A stretch of DNA of 33,449 bases from a bacterium (GCA_028278455.1 JANQEH010000239.1:1-33449); one strand, 5' to 3'; shown: positions 23,146 to 31,815, counted from the stretch's first letter. Translations and numbers: made by a program. Notes: generated by a model not told the origin, from the letters alone.

Positions 23146-24573
23146 TTATTTATTGTCAAGATCAATAAATATAGACATGGGTACTTTCTTTCTAAATTCT
23201 CTACGTTTTAATTTTGAATTAATTAATCTCGTAATACCAAGAATACCAAATCCTAAAGTAGGTAGCCCAAAAGCAAACTTTCCAGATAGAATAGCACCTC
23301 CAAAAACTGTGCCTGTCCATTTCACCAATTCTCTGTCAATGCTATCCCACTCAGATTTTGCTGTGATATATTCATGATGAAGTTCATCTTTAAATTCTAA
23401 TGATTTTGTATGAATTGTCTCTATGTTAGGTTCACCTTCAACCGTTGACCATAATTTTCTTAAAAACACCCTAAAACTCTCCAATCTACCATTTGTTCGT
23501 AAATCACATGCAAATCGAGAATCTAGTCTATTTAAGAATTTAAACTTAAGTTCCTGAAATGCATTTGTTAATGGACTCCATGTTTTCGACTGATCTGGAA
23601 ATTCTTCTGCCGTTGATAATATTTCATTCCATTTAAATTGCATATTCGTAAAGGGAAAAGCATTTATGATCTGAGATATGTAAATCGCCATTTCAAGATT
23701 TGCACCTGTTCTAAAAATTTCCATTTGTTCTCCAATATCTTCTACAGGCATATCGAGTATTATAGGATTCCTTTTTTTCTCCCTTTTAACATAATCTATA
23801 AATCCATCTAATTGTTCATCAGTAAAACTCTCATCGAAATCTTTCATATCAGCTTTTATTACATCATCAGACATATTGAAGTAGTATTGTTTGAATATAT
23901 CATCAGATTTTTTTTCAGCAAATTTTATATCATCAGGTGTATATTTGATATCCCCAATTCTATTTTTTGCCATATTCCAAGTATTTACTCTTAGATCATA
24001 GTCAAAATTTCCTGGATCTGGAATGATTGATACAATATCAGATAGTATCCAGGGTTCGAGCATAAGTATAAAATAAAGTAGTTTCAGAGTGTCTGCTTTA
24101 AAAGAATTAGGTTTTTCAATGGGGTTGTATTCTCTGGCAACACACCATGGATTTATAAAAGGATCAATGATAAAAATTTCATCTGTATATAAAGATATTC
24201 TTAGGACATTTTCAATTATTAATTCCGGTTGAACTTCACCTAAATACAGTGCTCTAAGTTTATTAGTATTCGGTGGTATTATGCTTTCAAAATCAGTGTC
24301 AATTGGCCATAATGCCATAATGACATGATAAAGATATTTAATTTGTTCACCTGATATACTTTTTTTAATTTTCTCCCAAGTAACCCCTCCTTTAAATTCA
24401 AAAATATCATAAACAGCATTTAACAATATAATGTTTCTTTGTTTTAAACTCAGATTACTCACTTTTGCTAATTGATTTCTTTCTTTTGAAGAGAAATCTT
24501 TTTTATTGATACAGCAGTGCTTATACTTTTTTTTACTGCCACAATAGCATGGATCGTTTCTGCCAATTTTCAT
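23146..24573 (-). CDS. SEC-C zinc-motif protein of unknown function
   Basis: The start is put at ATG 24573 (MKIGRNDPCYCGSKKKYKH); five codons upstream to a TTG are open but lack a reason to be used. The protein has 475 residues. The N-terminus is a SEC-C zinc motif with Cys9, Cys11, Cys20 and Cys21, as at the C-terminus of SecA and in many uncharacterised proteins. The remainder is not recognised: helical and Lys/Asp/Ile-rich, ending with a Gly-rich hydrophobic segment ('TVFGGAILSGKFAFGLPTLG', about 426-446) that could insert in a membrane. Base composition is clearly more A+T-rich than the flanking genes, and codon use is correspondingly shifted. It is the downstream partner of the HEPN-motif gene, 31 bases away, so the two form a likely acquired operon. 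Confidence 0.78.
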   Translation of the reverse strand: MKIGRNDPCYCGSKKKYKHCCINKKDFSSKERNQLAKVSNLSLKQRNIILLNAVYDIFEFKGGVTWEKIKKSISGEQIKYLYHVIMALWPIDTDFESIIPPNTNKLRALYLGEVQPELIIENVLRISLYTDEIFIIDPFINPWCVAREYNPIEKPNSFKADTLKLLYFILMLEPWILSDIVSIIPDPGNFDYDLRVNTWNMAKNRIGDIKYTPDDIKFAEKKSDDIFKQYYFNMSDDVIKADMKDFDESFTDEQLDGFIDYVKREKKRNPIILDMPVEDIGEQMEIFRTGANLEMAIYISQIINAFPFTNMQFKWNEILSTAEEFPDQSKTWSPLTNAFQELKFKFLNRLDSRFACDLRTNGRLESFRVFLRKLWSTVEGEPNIETIHTKSLEFKDELHHEYITAKSEWDSIDRELVKWTGTVFGGAILSGKFAFGLPTLGFGILGITRLINSKLKRREFRKKVPMSIFIDLDNK

Positions 24574-24604
24574 TAATATAATCCGCAAATTAATAATTAG
24601 ATTT

Positions 24605-26254
24605 TTATTTTCTTTTAACGTAAATAGTTTGTATTAATTCATTGAGCTCTTGCTCAGTTTTCCTTAATTTTTCTATATCAACATCATAACGAATACGAAT
24701 ATTTTTCCATATTTCTTCTGGATTATCAACATATAATGGTTGTCTTTTTTTCCCTTTTACATATTCAGCGATAGCAACAAGATTTCCACCTTTCCACCCT
24801 CCTGAATTTAGCCATCTGATACAACCATCATTTTTATATAGTTGTATCCAAATATATTTTGGCCTTCTAAATCTAGTAATTTGTTTTACAATTGGATTAC
24901 TACTTTTGACAATTCTTCTTAGATGTTTTTTTGTAATATCTTGTGCTATTCGCTTTATGTTTTCCTTGTTATATGCATCAAGACTAAAGTTTAGTACAGC
25001 ATGTATTTTAACTTTTGGTATTTTGTCATGAAATATGATTTCTGTTTTCCGAATTAAGTAACGATCTTCTATTACTATTTTTCCTATTTTTTTCCACTCT
25101 AGCTTTTTATTATGTTTAGCAAGCAGGTAATTTGAAGGTATTAAGATTTTCCACATTTTAATTTTGTATGCAAGTTTGCCCTCATCATTCCACAAAAGTT
25201 GGGCATCTTTAGCAAAGACATCTGTATCAGAAATATATTCGTTCTCATTTTCCAATTCCTTATGCAGCTTTTTAACATCAATTATAACAAGTGATTCAAT
25301 CGGGGTTCCAACAGAAGTCTCAAATAGAAACCGATTATAGTCTGTTGCTCCACATTTAATATACATTGTAGAAATGCGTAGTGAATCCAATAATATAGCA
25401 TTTCTGGATTTAAAGTTATTTAATATCGATATATGTAATTGTTTTCCTGTTAAATAGTAATCCGATTCTACACTGCCACAAATTTTCAATCCTGGTCTAT
25501 TGATAATCCCATTTACTAAAATAGATGTTAAAGTACTCCCTATACAAATCTTTTTACACTCATCATCCTTAATCCTTGCTAAGAATAAGATTATAGCAAT
25601 AGCTAGAGAATTTAAGGTTCTTTGCAGTGTGTCAAATTTAGCCAAAAATTCAATGGGATTCATTTCATAACTATTAAATATGATCGAATTGAATTTCAAA
25701 ATTGTATTTCCGTGTGCAAGAGAATTTCTAATCTTTTCCTCGTAACCCCTTAATAATAAGTCAAGCTTTTTTCCCTTCAGAACACTAATAGCACCTTTTA
25801 GTTCGAAATTTCCTTCAACAGATCGCTTTTTTTTAATTGCCCAAAAGAGAGCAATAAAATTACCAAAAATATCCTCAACATAGCGTAGATACTCAGGAAA
25901 GAATTCTTTTGTTATCTTAATATATCCTGTTTCAACTAAATCATCATACTTTGTTACAGAAGATTTTCTGTATAAGTTTTCGAAACCTATATCTATCTTT
26001 TGCTTCCAATAATTAAATGCTTCTATAGTTCTTGTATTTGACCCTTCTAGAACTTCAAGAGCACAGTCAATAATTCCTTCATCGTAATATCTATAAGGTA
26101 TCTCCTTACAGAACTTCGAAAGAACAAAATACCAAATACTAACAGCATTTTCGTTAAGAATGTACTTGGAGAATTTTTCTTGAATTTCCCTAAGTGATAG
26201 CTCCAGATAATTTTCTGCTAAAGGATCATAATATAAGAATTTTTTTTGTATCAT
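24605..26254 (-). CDS. Large uncharacterised protein with RX4H (HEPN-type) motif
   Basis: The protein has 549 residues, with ATG at 26254 and no strong SD. I do not recognise the family. 'YEEKIRNSLAHGNTI' contains Arg176-Asn-Ser-Leu-Ala-His181, the RX4H signature of HEPN ribonucleases. It lies within a helical region (about 75-260) that has the expected Asn after Arg. The C-terminal half (about 280-549) is beta/alpha and very Lys/Ile-rich, with 'YIWIQLYKNDGCIRWLNSGGWKGGN' and 'DIEKLRKTEQELNELIQ'. The A+T-rich composition is shared with the SEC-C gene downstream and not with the neighbours. HEPN proteins act as RNases in toxin-antitoxin, abortive infection and CRISPR systems. A defence role is an inference from motif plus island context. 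Confidence 0.75.
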   Translation of the reverse strand: MIQKKFLYYDPLAENYLELSLREIQEKFSKYILNENAVSIWYFVLSKFCKEIPYRYYDEGIIDCALEVLEGSNTRTIEAFNYWKQKIDIGFENLYRKSSVTKYDDLVETGYIKITKEFFPEYLRYVEDIFGNFIALFWAIKKKRSVEGNFELKGAISVLKGKKLDLLLRGYEEKIRNSLAHGNTILKFNSIIFNSYEMNPIEFLAKFDTLQRTLNSLAIAIILFLARIKDDECKKICIGSTLTSILVNGIINRPGLKICGSVESDYYLTGKQLHISILNNFKSRNAILLDSLRISTMYIKCGATDYNRFLFETSVGTPIESLVIIDVKKLHKELENENEYISDTDVFAKDAQLLWNDEGKLAYKIKMWKILIPSNYLLAKHNKKLEWKKIGKIVIEDRYLIRKTEIIFHDKIPKVKIHAVLNFSLDAYNKENIKRIAQDITKKHLRRIVKSSNPIVKQITRFRRPKYIWIQLYKNDGCIRWLNSGGWKGGNLVAIAEYVKGKKRQPLYVDNPEEIWKNIRIRYDVDIEKLRKTEQELNELIQTIYVKRK

Positions 26255-26389
26255 AATTATGATGTGTGAAAAGGACTTAAAATATATATTTCAAGAGGTA
26301 TCAGAGGATACCCAAATTATTTCCCGCATTGTTGTGACTGTTATAATATAGTGTATGGAGGGTGATTCGTCAAGGGATTATTTTTTTAC

Positions 26390-26415
26390 TGGATTCCCGC
26401 TTTCGCGGGAATGAC
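26390..26415. repeat. Short dispersed palindrome (CGCGAAAGCGGGAAT type), copy 2
   Basis: Starts TGGATTCCCGCTTTCGCGGG and ends AATGAC. It is the reverse complement of 7213-7238 with a single mismatch. Confidence 0.75.
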
Positions 26416-26594
26416 TGGTAAGGGAGCCTGCCCCGAAAAAAGGGGTCGACAGGGAATTACAAGTGTAGGAGGCTTTGGGAAACAGATATTTGTGCCTCCT
26501 GGTGTGAAGTATTATAAGCAAGTTCAAATGATAGGATCTTGTTTAAGTATATGGTACTATTGCAGGAAATATAAGCTTGAAAAACACCAAACCT

Positions 26595-26668
26595 GTCATC
26601 CTGAACTTGTTTCAGGATCTATGACTAGATTATGGATAAAGCAGATCCTGAAATAAATTCAGGATGAC
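26595..26668. repeat. 74-bp inverted-repeat element (CATCCTGAA...TTCAGGAT type)
   Basis: The arms 26595-26620 and 26643-26668 are 26 bases long and complementary at 24 positions; each arm also contains its own CCTGAA/TTCAGG dyad. This CCTGAA-rich unit is a familiar intergenic repeat of environmental bacterial genomes. There is no coding content. Confidence 0.7.
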
Positions 26669-26718
26669 AAAGGGATAGACTTTACATACTATGGTGGTAT
26701 GGATTAAAGATGTAATCC

Positions 26719-27507
26719 CTACTCCACTGCAAGATTATAGAACGAGTCGAAGCCTTTGCGGATGTCGTCGGGGATCGCATCGAGCATCTTTCCGAGAGCG
26801 ACCTTCATCATCAGGTATTCCCGGGCAATATATACAAGTGACGGCTCTTCAGTTATAACAGCCCTGCAGGTTTCGAACGGCATCGTAGCTCCTGAAAACA
26901 TCCTGTTTTTGTCAATGATCATAGTGAAATCGCGGCAGTCGTTCTTAAGTTCAATGTCCCTGAACTGCGGATATATTTTGTCAAATCCATCGATCTCGAA
27001 GATCCCAAAGGAAATGATATTTAGGTTCATACCCTTATTGACGGTTTCTTCCAGGGTGATCTGGAGCTCATTCAGGTCGTCGTTCCACGCGCAGATCAAA
27101 ATACTGCTTTCAGCGGACTTAATCAGATGATCTGCCTTTGCGAGGATGTTCTTCCTGCCTTCAACATTCCATATACCGGGCTGGATACCTTTTACCGTTT
27201 GGATCTTTTCCAGATCGGTTCTCAATGTTTTCATGTTATTCATTACTTCGAGCTTAACCCTGTTGAAAAACTCTTCGATATCAACGGGTGTGTAATTTTT
27301 GGGTTCGGAATCTTGAACCTGCACAAGTCCTTTGGAGTATAGTTTTTCCAGAGTTTCATAAATCCTCGACCGGGGGACACCGGACACTTTGCTGAGCTGG
27401 TAACCGGTTACGGGGTTTTCAGTGAGTAGCCCTGTATAGGCTTTGGCTTCGTAATTCGAAAGGCCGAGGGATACAAGTGCTGCAACAATATTCGTGGTTT
27501 CTGGCAT
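26719..27507 (-). CDS. TrmB-family transcriptional regulator
   Basis: The start is set at ATG 27507 (MPETTNIVAALVSLGLSNYE), where the conserved domain begins; the open frame extends 20 codons further upstream. The protein has 262 residues. The N-terminal winged helix is typical of TrmB: 'LGLSNYEAKAYTGLL', 'TGYQLSKVSGVPRSRIYETLEKLYSKGLV' and 'YTPVDIEEF'. A coiled segment and a C-terminal phospholipase-D-like sensory domain follow ('SAESSILICAWNDDLNELQ', 'IDKNRMFSGATMPFETCRAVITEEPSLVYIAREYLM'). TrmB regulators often sense sugars and are common in archaea but present in bacteria. It is divergent from the DPP-IV-type peptidase, with a large symmetric dyad between them, which suggests local control. 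The ligand is unknown. Confidence 0.9.
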   Translation of the reverse strand: MPETTNIVAALVSLGLSNYEAKAYTGLLTENPVTGYQLSKVSGVPRSRIYETLEKLYSKGLVQVQDSEPKNYTPVDIEEFFNRVKLEVMNNMKTLRTDLEKIQTVKGIQPGIWNVEGRKNILAKADHLIKSAESSILICAWNDDLNELQITLEETVNKGMNLNIISFGIFEIDGFDKIYPQFRDIELKNDCRDFTMIIDKNRMFSGATMPFETCRAVITEEPSLVYIAREYLMMKVALGKMLDAIPDDIRKGFDSFYNLAVE

Positions 27508-27545
27508 AATTTTATTTTCCGGGATGTTAGACAAAGACAATTTGC

Positions 27546-27601
27546 AAAAATCGTTCTCGTAAGTCAAGTAAATTGATTTATGACTTTGTTAAACGATTTT
27601 T
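27546..27601. promoter_or_regulatory. Nested symmetric dyad, probable regulator-binding site
   Basis: The outer arms AAAAATCGTT (27546-27555) and AACGATTTTT (27592-27601) are perfect complements. The inner arms AAGTCA (27561-27566) and TGACTT (27581-27586) are also perfect. Both 5-base gaps between outer and inner arms are equal, so the whole 56 bases share one axis. It lies between the divergent TrmB-type regulator and the S9 peptidase. Confidence 0.65.
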
Positions 27602-27702
27602 CTTTGAATTTTAACTATAGTTATTTATTATTCTGGCTGACTGCAATTATCGCAGTCGAACAGACCTTAGAACACCACATAATCATATCCAAAGAGGCTA
27701 TT

Positions 27703-29964
27703 ATGAATATCTTTAGAAAGGTATCTTTCGTAATATTGCTCGTATTGATCCCCTTAATGGCTTTTTCACAGGGAAGGCTCGATGACTACGAACGTGCGAA
27801 CGGACTCAGGGAAAGATTCAGCGGAAAAGTACACAATATAATTATACAGGCTGACTGGATCGGTAAAAGCAATAAATTCTGGTACAGCAGGACTATCAAA
27901 GGCGGAAAAGAATTTCTAATTATTGATGCAGAGGACAGATCGAGTGAAAGAGCTTTTGACCATATTAAACTCGCAGAAATCCTTTCTGAGAAAACGGGAA
28001 AGAAATACACTGAAAAATCTTTACCATTCGACAGGATCAGACTTTTAGATGAGAACAATAAAGTTACCTTCGCGGCGGATACATTTAACTGGACATACGA
28101 CAAAGACAAAGATGAACTGAAAAAGGGCAAACGCCGGGAACCGCGAACCAGAAGGCCATACAACTGGTCCATGAATGAGAAGCTCGAATTAAATAAACCG
28201 GTCAGATCTCCCGACAAGAAATGGGAAGCCTACATCAGGGACTACAACCTCTTTATTCGATCCCGGGAGACAGGAGAAGTAATTCAAATGACGTTCGACG
28301 GCGCCAATACGCGGTTTTATTCATCCAATATTGTCTGGTCACCGGATTCCAGGAAATTGACGACGAACAGGGTAAAACCCGCATCAGAATGGGAAATCCA
28401 CTATGTAGAATCATCCCCGGATGATCAGTTCCGCCCGAAGCATACGACCATGACCTATCCGAAACCGGGAGATGATCTTCCGGAAAGGAAACCGCAGTTA
28501 TTCGACATCGAAATCCGGAAGCAGATAGAGGTCGATGATGCGCTGTTCAGAAATCAGTACGGGATATCCCGGTCGGTCTGGAGAAAGGACAGCCGGGCAT
28601 TCACGTTTGAATTCAATCAGCGGGGACACCAGGTTTTCCGGATTATAGAGGTGGACGCTAAATCAGGGACAGCCCGGGCATTGATCAATGAGCAATGCGA
28701 GACATTCTTCCATTACAGCGGAAAGAAATACCGAAAAGATATCAATGACGGGGAAGAGATAATCTGGATGTCCGAAAGGGACGGCTGGAATCATCTTTAC
28801 CTTTATGATGGACAGGCCGGGAAGGTGAAAAACCAGATCACCAAAGGTGAATGGGTTGTGCGCCGTGTTGTAGATGTCGACGATGAAAAAAGAACGATCA
28901 TATTTCAGGCAAGCGGAATGGATTCCGGAATGGATCCATACTTCATCCATTTTTACAGGATCAACTTCGACGGAACGGAGATGGTAAAACTTACTGACGG
29001 GAACTTCAATCACGCTGCAGATTTTTCCGATGACAAACAGTTTTTTATTGATACATTTTCGAGAGTTGACCTGCCTCCATCAACCGTATTGAGGCGATCA
29101 TCCGACGGCAATGTGATCATGGACATTGAGAAAGGGAATATACGGGATCTGGAGAGAGCCGGATGGACTGCTCCTGAAGTCTTTGTAGCTAAAGGGCGGG
29201 ATAATACAACCGATATATGGGGAATAATCATACGCCCGACCAATTTCGATAAGAATAAGAAATATCCGCTGATAGAATATATATATGCCGGGCCGCATAA
29301 CTCATTCGTACCAAAGACGTTCAGGGCATACCGCTCTATGCAGGCCCTCGCAGAGCTCGGCTTCATCCTCGTCCAGATCGACGGAATGGGAACATCCAAC
29401 AGGTCGAAGGCTTTTCACGACGTCTGCTGGCAGAACCTTGGAGATGCCGGTTTTCCCGACAGGATACTCTGGATGAAGGCAGCAGCTGAAAAATATGACT
29501 GCATGGATATTTCGAGGGTAGGCATTTACGGAACTTCTGCCGGAGGCCAGAGCTCGACCGGAGCGGTTCTGTTCCATCCGGAATTTTACAAGGTAGCGGT
29601 CTCATCCTGTGGGTGTCATGATAACCGGGTAGACAAGATCTGGTGGAACGAGCAGTGGATGGGATACCCGATAGGCCCTCATTATGCTGCAGCGTCAAAC
29701 GTCGACAACGCATACAGGCTGCAGGGAAGGCTTCTGCTGATACTTGGTGAGATGGATACGAATGTTGATCCGGCTTCAACACTGATGGTTGTTGATGCTC
29801 TGATCAAGGCGAATAAGGATTTCGATTTCCTTATGGTGCCCGGAATGGGGCATTCAGGAGGCGGAAATTTCGGCGAACGTAAAAGGCGCGATTACTTCGT
29901 TAAACACCTCCTCGGCATCGATCCCCCCGCCTGGAACACGATGGCTGAGGAAAAGAAACAGTAA
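27703..29964 (+). CDS. Dipeptidyl peptidase IV-type S9 peptidase, exported
   Basis: The start is at ATG 27703 (MNIFRKVSFVILLVLIPLMAF), which gives a proper signal peptide; 41 upstream codons are open but lack it. The protein has 753 residues. A DPP-IV-type beta-propeller covers about residues 60-480 ('SPDKKWEAYIRDYNLFIRS', 'WSPDSRKL', 'YQYGISRS...WRKDSRAF'-like blades, 'WMSERDGWNHLYLYD'). The hydrolase domain follows, with Ser612 in GTSAGG, Asp685 in GEMDTNV and His717 in GMGHSGG as the triad. DPP-IV enzymes remove N-terminal dipeptides, often X-Pro, from peptides in the periplasm. It is divergent from the TrmB-type regulator and a second S9 enzyme lies at 7450-9456, pointing to peptide-based nutrition. 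Confidence 0.93.
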   Translation: MNIFRKVSFVILLVLIPLMAFSQGRLDDYERANGLRERFSGKVHNIIIQADWIGKSNKFWYSRTIKGGKEFLIIDAEDRSSERAFDHIKLAEILSEKTGKKYTEKSLPFDRIRLLDENNKVTFAADTFNWTYDKDKDELKKGKRREPRTRRPYNWSMNEKLELNKPVRSPDKKWEAYIRDYNLFIRSRETGEVIQMTFDGANTRFYSSNIVWSPDSRKLTTNRVKPASEWEIHYVESSPDDQFRPKHTTMTYPKPGDDLPERKPQLFDIEIRKQIEVDDALFRNQYGISRSVWRKDSRAFTFEFNQRGHQVFRIIEVDAKSGTARALINEQCETFFHYSGKKYRKDINDGEEIIWMSERDGWNHLYLYDGQAGKVKNQITKGEWVVRRVVDVDDEKRTIIFQASGMDSGMDPYFIHFYRINFDGTEMVKLTDGNFNHAADFSDDKQFFIDTFSRVDLPPSTVLRRSSDGNVIMDIEKGNIRDLERAGWTAPEVFVAKGRDNTTDIWGIIIRPTNFDKNKKYPLIEYIYAGPHNSFVPKTFRAYRSMQALAELGFILVQIDGMGTSNRSKAFHDVCWQNLGDAGFPDRILWMKAAAEKYDCMDISRVGIYGTSAGGQSSTGAVLFHPEFYKVAVSSCGCHDNRVDKIWWNEQWMGYPIGPHYAAASNVDNAYRLQGRLLLILGEMDTNVDPASTLMVVDALIKANKDFDFLMVPGMGHSGGGNFGERKRRDYFVKHLLGIDPPAWNTMAEEKKQ

Positions 29965-30245
29965 TTAGTATTTGGTAATTTGTTATTAGGGAAAGGACTT
30001 TGAATTATTAAGATTTTGGAGAGAGAATAACATGCCAGTCGGGATAACCATCAACTTGTAATTCCCAAGAAAATGGAAATCCATTTTTTCTCTGTGTATT
30101 TGTTGTGTATCGTAAATATATACTGATCCAGTATGTCTAATATACTATGAATTAGAGAAGAGACCGCTTCAAGAGATTTCTCGACTTGCCCATTTTTCAT
30201 GGGGGACTTCGCTCGAAATGACAAAGTTGTAAAGGGAGTTTTTAC
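29965..30245. other. Gene-free spacer between convergent S9 peptidase and tRNA-Leu
   Basis: No gene is seen here. The spacer carries one copy of the dispersed repeat at 30172-30224 and otherwise A+T-rich sequence. It separates the + strand peptidase from the minus-strand tpiA-secG-tRNA cluster. Confidence 0.5.
30172..30224. repeat. GAGATTTCTCGACTTGCCC...CGCTCGAAATGAC repeat, copy 1
   Basis: It begins AGAGATTTCTCGACTTGCCC and ends CTTCGCTCGAAATGACAA. The CCC/GGG core forms a stem. The same unit recurs at 30936-30988 and, inverted, at 32710-32766. Confidence 0.7.
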
Positions 30246-30278
30246 AACAAAAAAAGACCGCGTGTATTCGCGGTCTTT
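30246..30278 (-). terminator. Intrinsic terminator after tRNA-Leu
   Basis: On the minus strand a perfect 10-bp stem (30269-30278 with 30253-30262, AAAGACCGCG/CGCGGTCTTT, six-base loop) is followed by a T-run starting at the stem base. It lies nine bases beyond the tRNA 3' end. Confidence 0.9.
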
Positions 30279-30286
30279 GAATTTGA

Positions 30287-30372
30287 TGGTGCCCGAGGCC
30301 GGAGTCGAACCGGCACACCCGTGGGGCACTACCCCCTCAAGATAGCGTGTCTACCAATTCCACCACTCGGGC
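30287..30372 (-). tRNA. tRNA-Leu (anticodon GAG)
   Basis: The 86-base gene includes an encoded CCA. The acceptor stem GCCCGAG pairs with CTCGGGC, with discriminator A. The D-arm contains GGTGGAATTGGTAGAC. The anticodon arm CTATC-TTGAGGG-GGTAG gives anticodon GAG. A long class II variable arm and the T-arm GCCGG-TTCGACT-CCGGC follow. It reads CUC (and CUU) codons. It follows secG by 11 bases and ends at a strong terminator, so it is probably processed from the secG transcript. Confidence 0.97.
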
Positions 30373-30383
30373 ATTTATAATCT

Positions 30384-30764
30384 TTACTTCGTAGTATCCG
30401 GATTTGTCGTTGTGCTCTGGTCACCCGTGGTAACCGGAACTCCGGGAATATTAGCAGCAGGTGATGTAGCCGGCGCTGTCTGCTGTCCCAGCTCCTGCTG
30501 TATAAGGCTCTGCTGATTCGTTGCCATATTCTTTGAGACGAACACCTGCAGAATTGCTCCGACCATAAAAATAATAGCAAGAGTTGTGGTCGCCTTAGTG
30601 AGGAACGTACCTGCTCCCCTGCCGCCGAATGCAGCATTCATTCCCTGTCCTGCACCGCCGAATGCGCCGGAGAGTCCGCCGCCCTTGCTTGCCTGCATCA
30701 GAACGGTTACAACCATTAATATACAAACTACTATATGTATGAAAATTAAAATTGACTGGAGCAT
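30384..30764 (-). CDS. secG: Protein-export membrane protein SecG
   Basis: The protein has 126 residues from ATG 30764, preceded by GGAGGATTG; an adjacent TTG could add one codon. SecG is the small third subunit of the SecYEG translocon in the inner membrane and supports SecA-driven export. The signature is clear: membrane helix 1 'LQSILIFIHIVVCILMVVTVLMQ', then 'SKGGGLSGAFGG..GMNAAFGGRGAGTFLTKAT' and helix 2 'TLAIIFMVGAILQVFVS'. The tail is Gln/Thr/Pro-rich. Gene order secG then tRNA-Leu(GAG) is also found in Escherichia coli. Confidence 0.96.
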   Translation of the reverse strand: MLQSILIFIHIVVCILMVVTVLMQASKGGGLSGAFGGAGQGMNAAFGGRGAGTFLTKATTTLAIIFMVGAILQVFVSKNMATNQQSLIQQELGQQTAPATSPAANIPGVPVTTGDQSTTTNPDTTK

Positions 30765-30767
30765 CAA

Positions 30768-31026
30768 TCCTCCGTTATGGATAAAAATACTTAAAAATGA
30801 ATAAAAAACCTGATTTTCACCAGAGCTTCAAAATGTAATACATTAATTAAATTATTTCAATGAAAAAATTGTTCCTGCTTAAATTATTTTGCGGTATAAT
30901 ATACCTGCACTCCTTAGTGATTTCAGAAACCATGTGCTGAGATTTATCTGCTTGCCCCTTTTTTTGGAGACTTCGCTCGAAATAACAATATATAAAAAGG
31001 TCTGGCTAGTCCGGAAACGAATTGTT
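30768..31026. other. Spacer between SDR gene and secG
   Basis: This 259-base non-coding stretch contains one dispersed repeat copy at 30936-30988. The rest is A+T-rich, and a promoter for secG is expected here. Confidence 0.45.
30936..30988. repeat. GAGATTTCTCGACTTGCCC...CGCTCGAAATGAC repeat, copy 2
   Basis: It begins TGCTGAGATTTATCTGCTTG and ends CTTCGCTCGAAATAACAA. It has the same orientation as copy 1 at 30172-30224 and is somewhat diverged. Confidence 0.7.
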
Positions 31027-31815
31027 TCAGATCTTGTCCCTGCGGAGTTTTTGAGCCATTCTTTTCCAGATAAAAAGCACTATCCGCCGGGGAAGATATT
31101 TTATCAGCAGAACAAGGAACTTGTTCCACAGGCCCGGAACGACGACAGGCTTTTTCCCCAGTTTATCAAGTGATGCTTTTATGACCGGTGTAACGTGCAT
31201 TCCGCCGATCCGGCTAAGTCCGGCTGCTTCGTGGAATTCGGTTTTTGTCATCCCGGGGCACAAAGCCTGGGAATCTATACCCCGGCTCTTCAGCTCATAA
31301 TATAGGCCTTCACCGAAAAACAGGTTGTGAGCTTTGGTAGAGGCATAGGGCAGGCTGTATGGCGCGGCAAAGAATCCCATTACGGAAGACGTAAAGATCA
31401 ATCCTCCTTTGTTTCTCTCTAGCATTTTGTTCCCGAACTCATGGGTAAGGATGATGTTTGCCCGGCAGTGGACGTTCAACTGGGCCAATTGTCTGTTGAG
31501 GTCACCGTCAAGTATACTGCCTCCCAGGCCGAAACCTGCATTGTTGATCAGAAGCCCTATCTCGATGTCTTCAACAGAATTCCTGATAGAAGACATGAAT
31601 TCCATATCTGAGAGATCACACTTGATACACCTGATATCGATAAGGTGCTTAGCTTTTAACTCTTCTGCCAGTTTCTCGAGCCTGTCGAGGCGTCTTGCTG
31701 TAAGAACCAGGTTTAGGCCTTTTTCTGCGAGCTGCCGTGAAAATTCCTCACCTATTCCAGCAGACGCACCGGTTATCAGGGCCCACGGGCCGTATTTATC
31801 CTGGAATTCGTTCAT
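31027..31815 (-). CDS. Short-chain dehydrogenase/reductase (SDR)
   Basis: The protein has 262 residues, with ATG at 31815 after AAGGAGG. The classical SDR signatures are present: cofactor loop Thr15-Gly-Ala-Ser-Ala-Gly-Ile-Gly22, basic 'ARRLDRL' after strand 2 (favouring NADPH), Asn-Asn-Ala-Gly at 91-94, Ser143/144 and Tyr157-x3-Lys161 (YASTK), and 'CPGMTKTEF'. The Lys/Arg-rich, hydrophobic C-terminus ('FLVLLIKYLPRRIVLFIWKRMAQKLRR') suggests membrane association, as in the DltE/YqjQ-like SDR group that acts on acyl or lipid substrates. The substrate is unknown. It starts 24 bases after the tpiA stop, on the same strand, and so is probably co-transcribed with tpiA. Confidence 0.92.
   Translation of the reverse strand: MNEFQDKYGPWALITGASAGIGEEFSRQLAEKGLNLVLTARRLDRLEKLAEELKAKHLIDIRCIKCDLSDMEFMSSIRNSVEDIEIGLLINNAGFGLGGSILDGDLNRQLAQLNVHCRANIILTHEFGNKMLERNKGGLIFTSSVMGFFAAPYSLPYASTKAHNLFFGEGLYYELKSRGIDSQALCPGMTKTEFHEAAGLSRIGGMHVTPVIKASLDKLGKKPVVVPGLWNKFLVLLIKYLPRRIVLFIWKRMAQKLRRDKI

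Larger units (their letters stand above)
26255..26718. other. Repeat-rich spacer at the edge of the A+T-rich island
   Basis: This 464-base stretch has no credible gene; the open frame at 26411-26656 reads through repeats. It holds the palindrome at 26390-26415, an AGGAGGC.../GCCTCCT inverted pair around 26468-26506, and the inverted-repeat element at 26595-26668. It marks the boundary between the island and the normal-composition TrmB-type gene. Confidence 0.6.

Noticed and set aside
26411-26656. 81-codon open frame on the + strand
   Set aside because: It reads through two intergenic repeat units and encodes no credible protein.
29010-29782. Minus-strand open frames inside the DPP-IV gene
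   Set aside because: They are shadows of a gene with intact catalytic motifs on the + strand.
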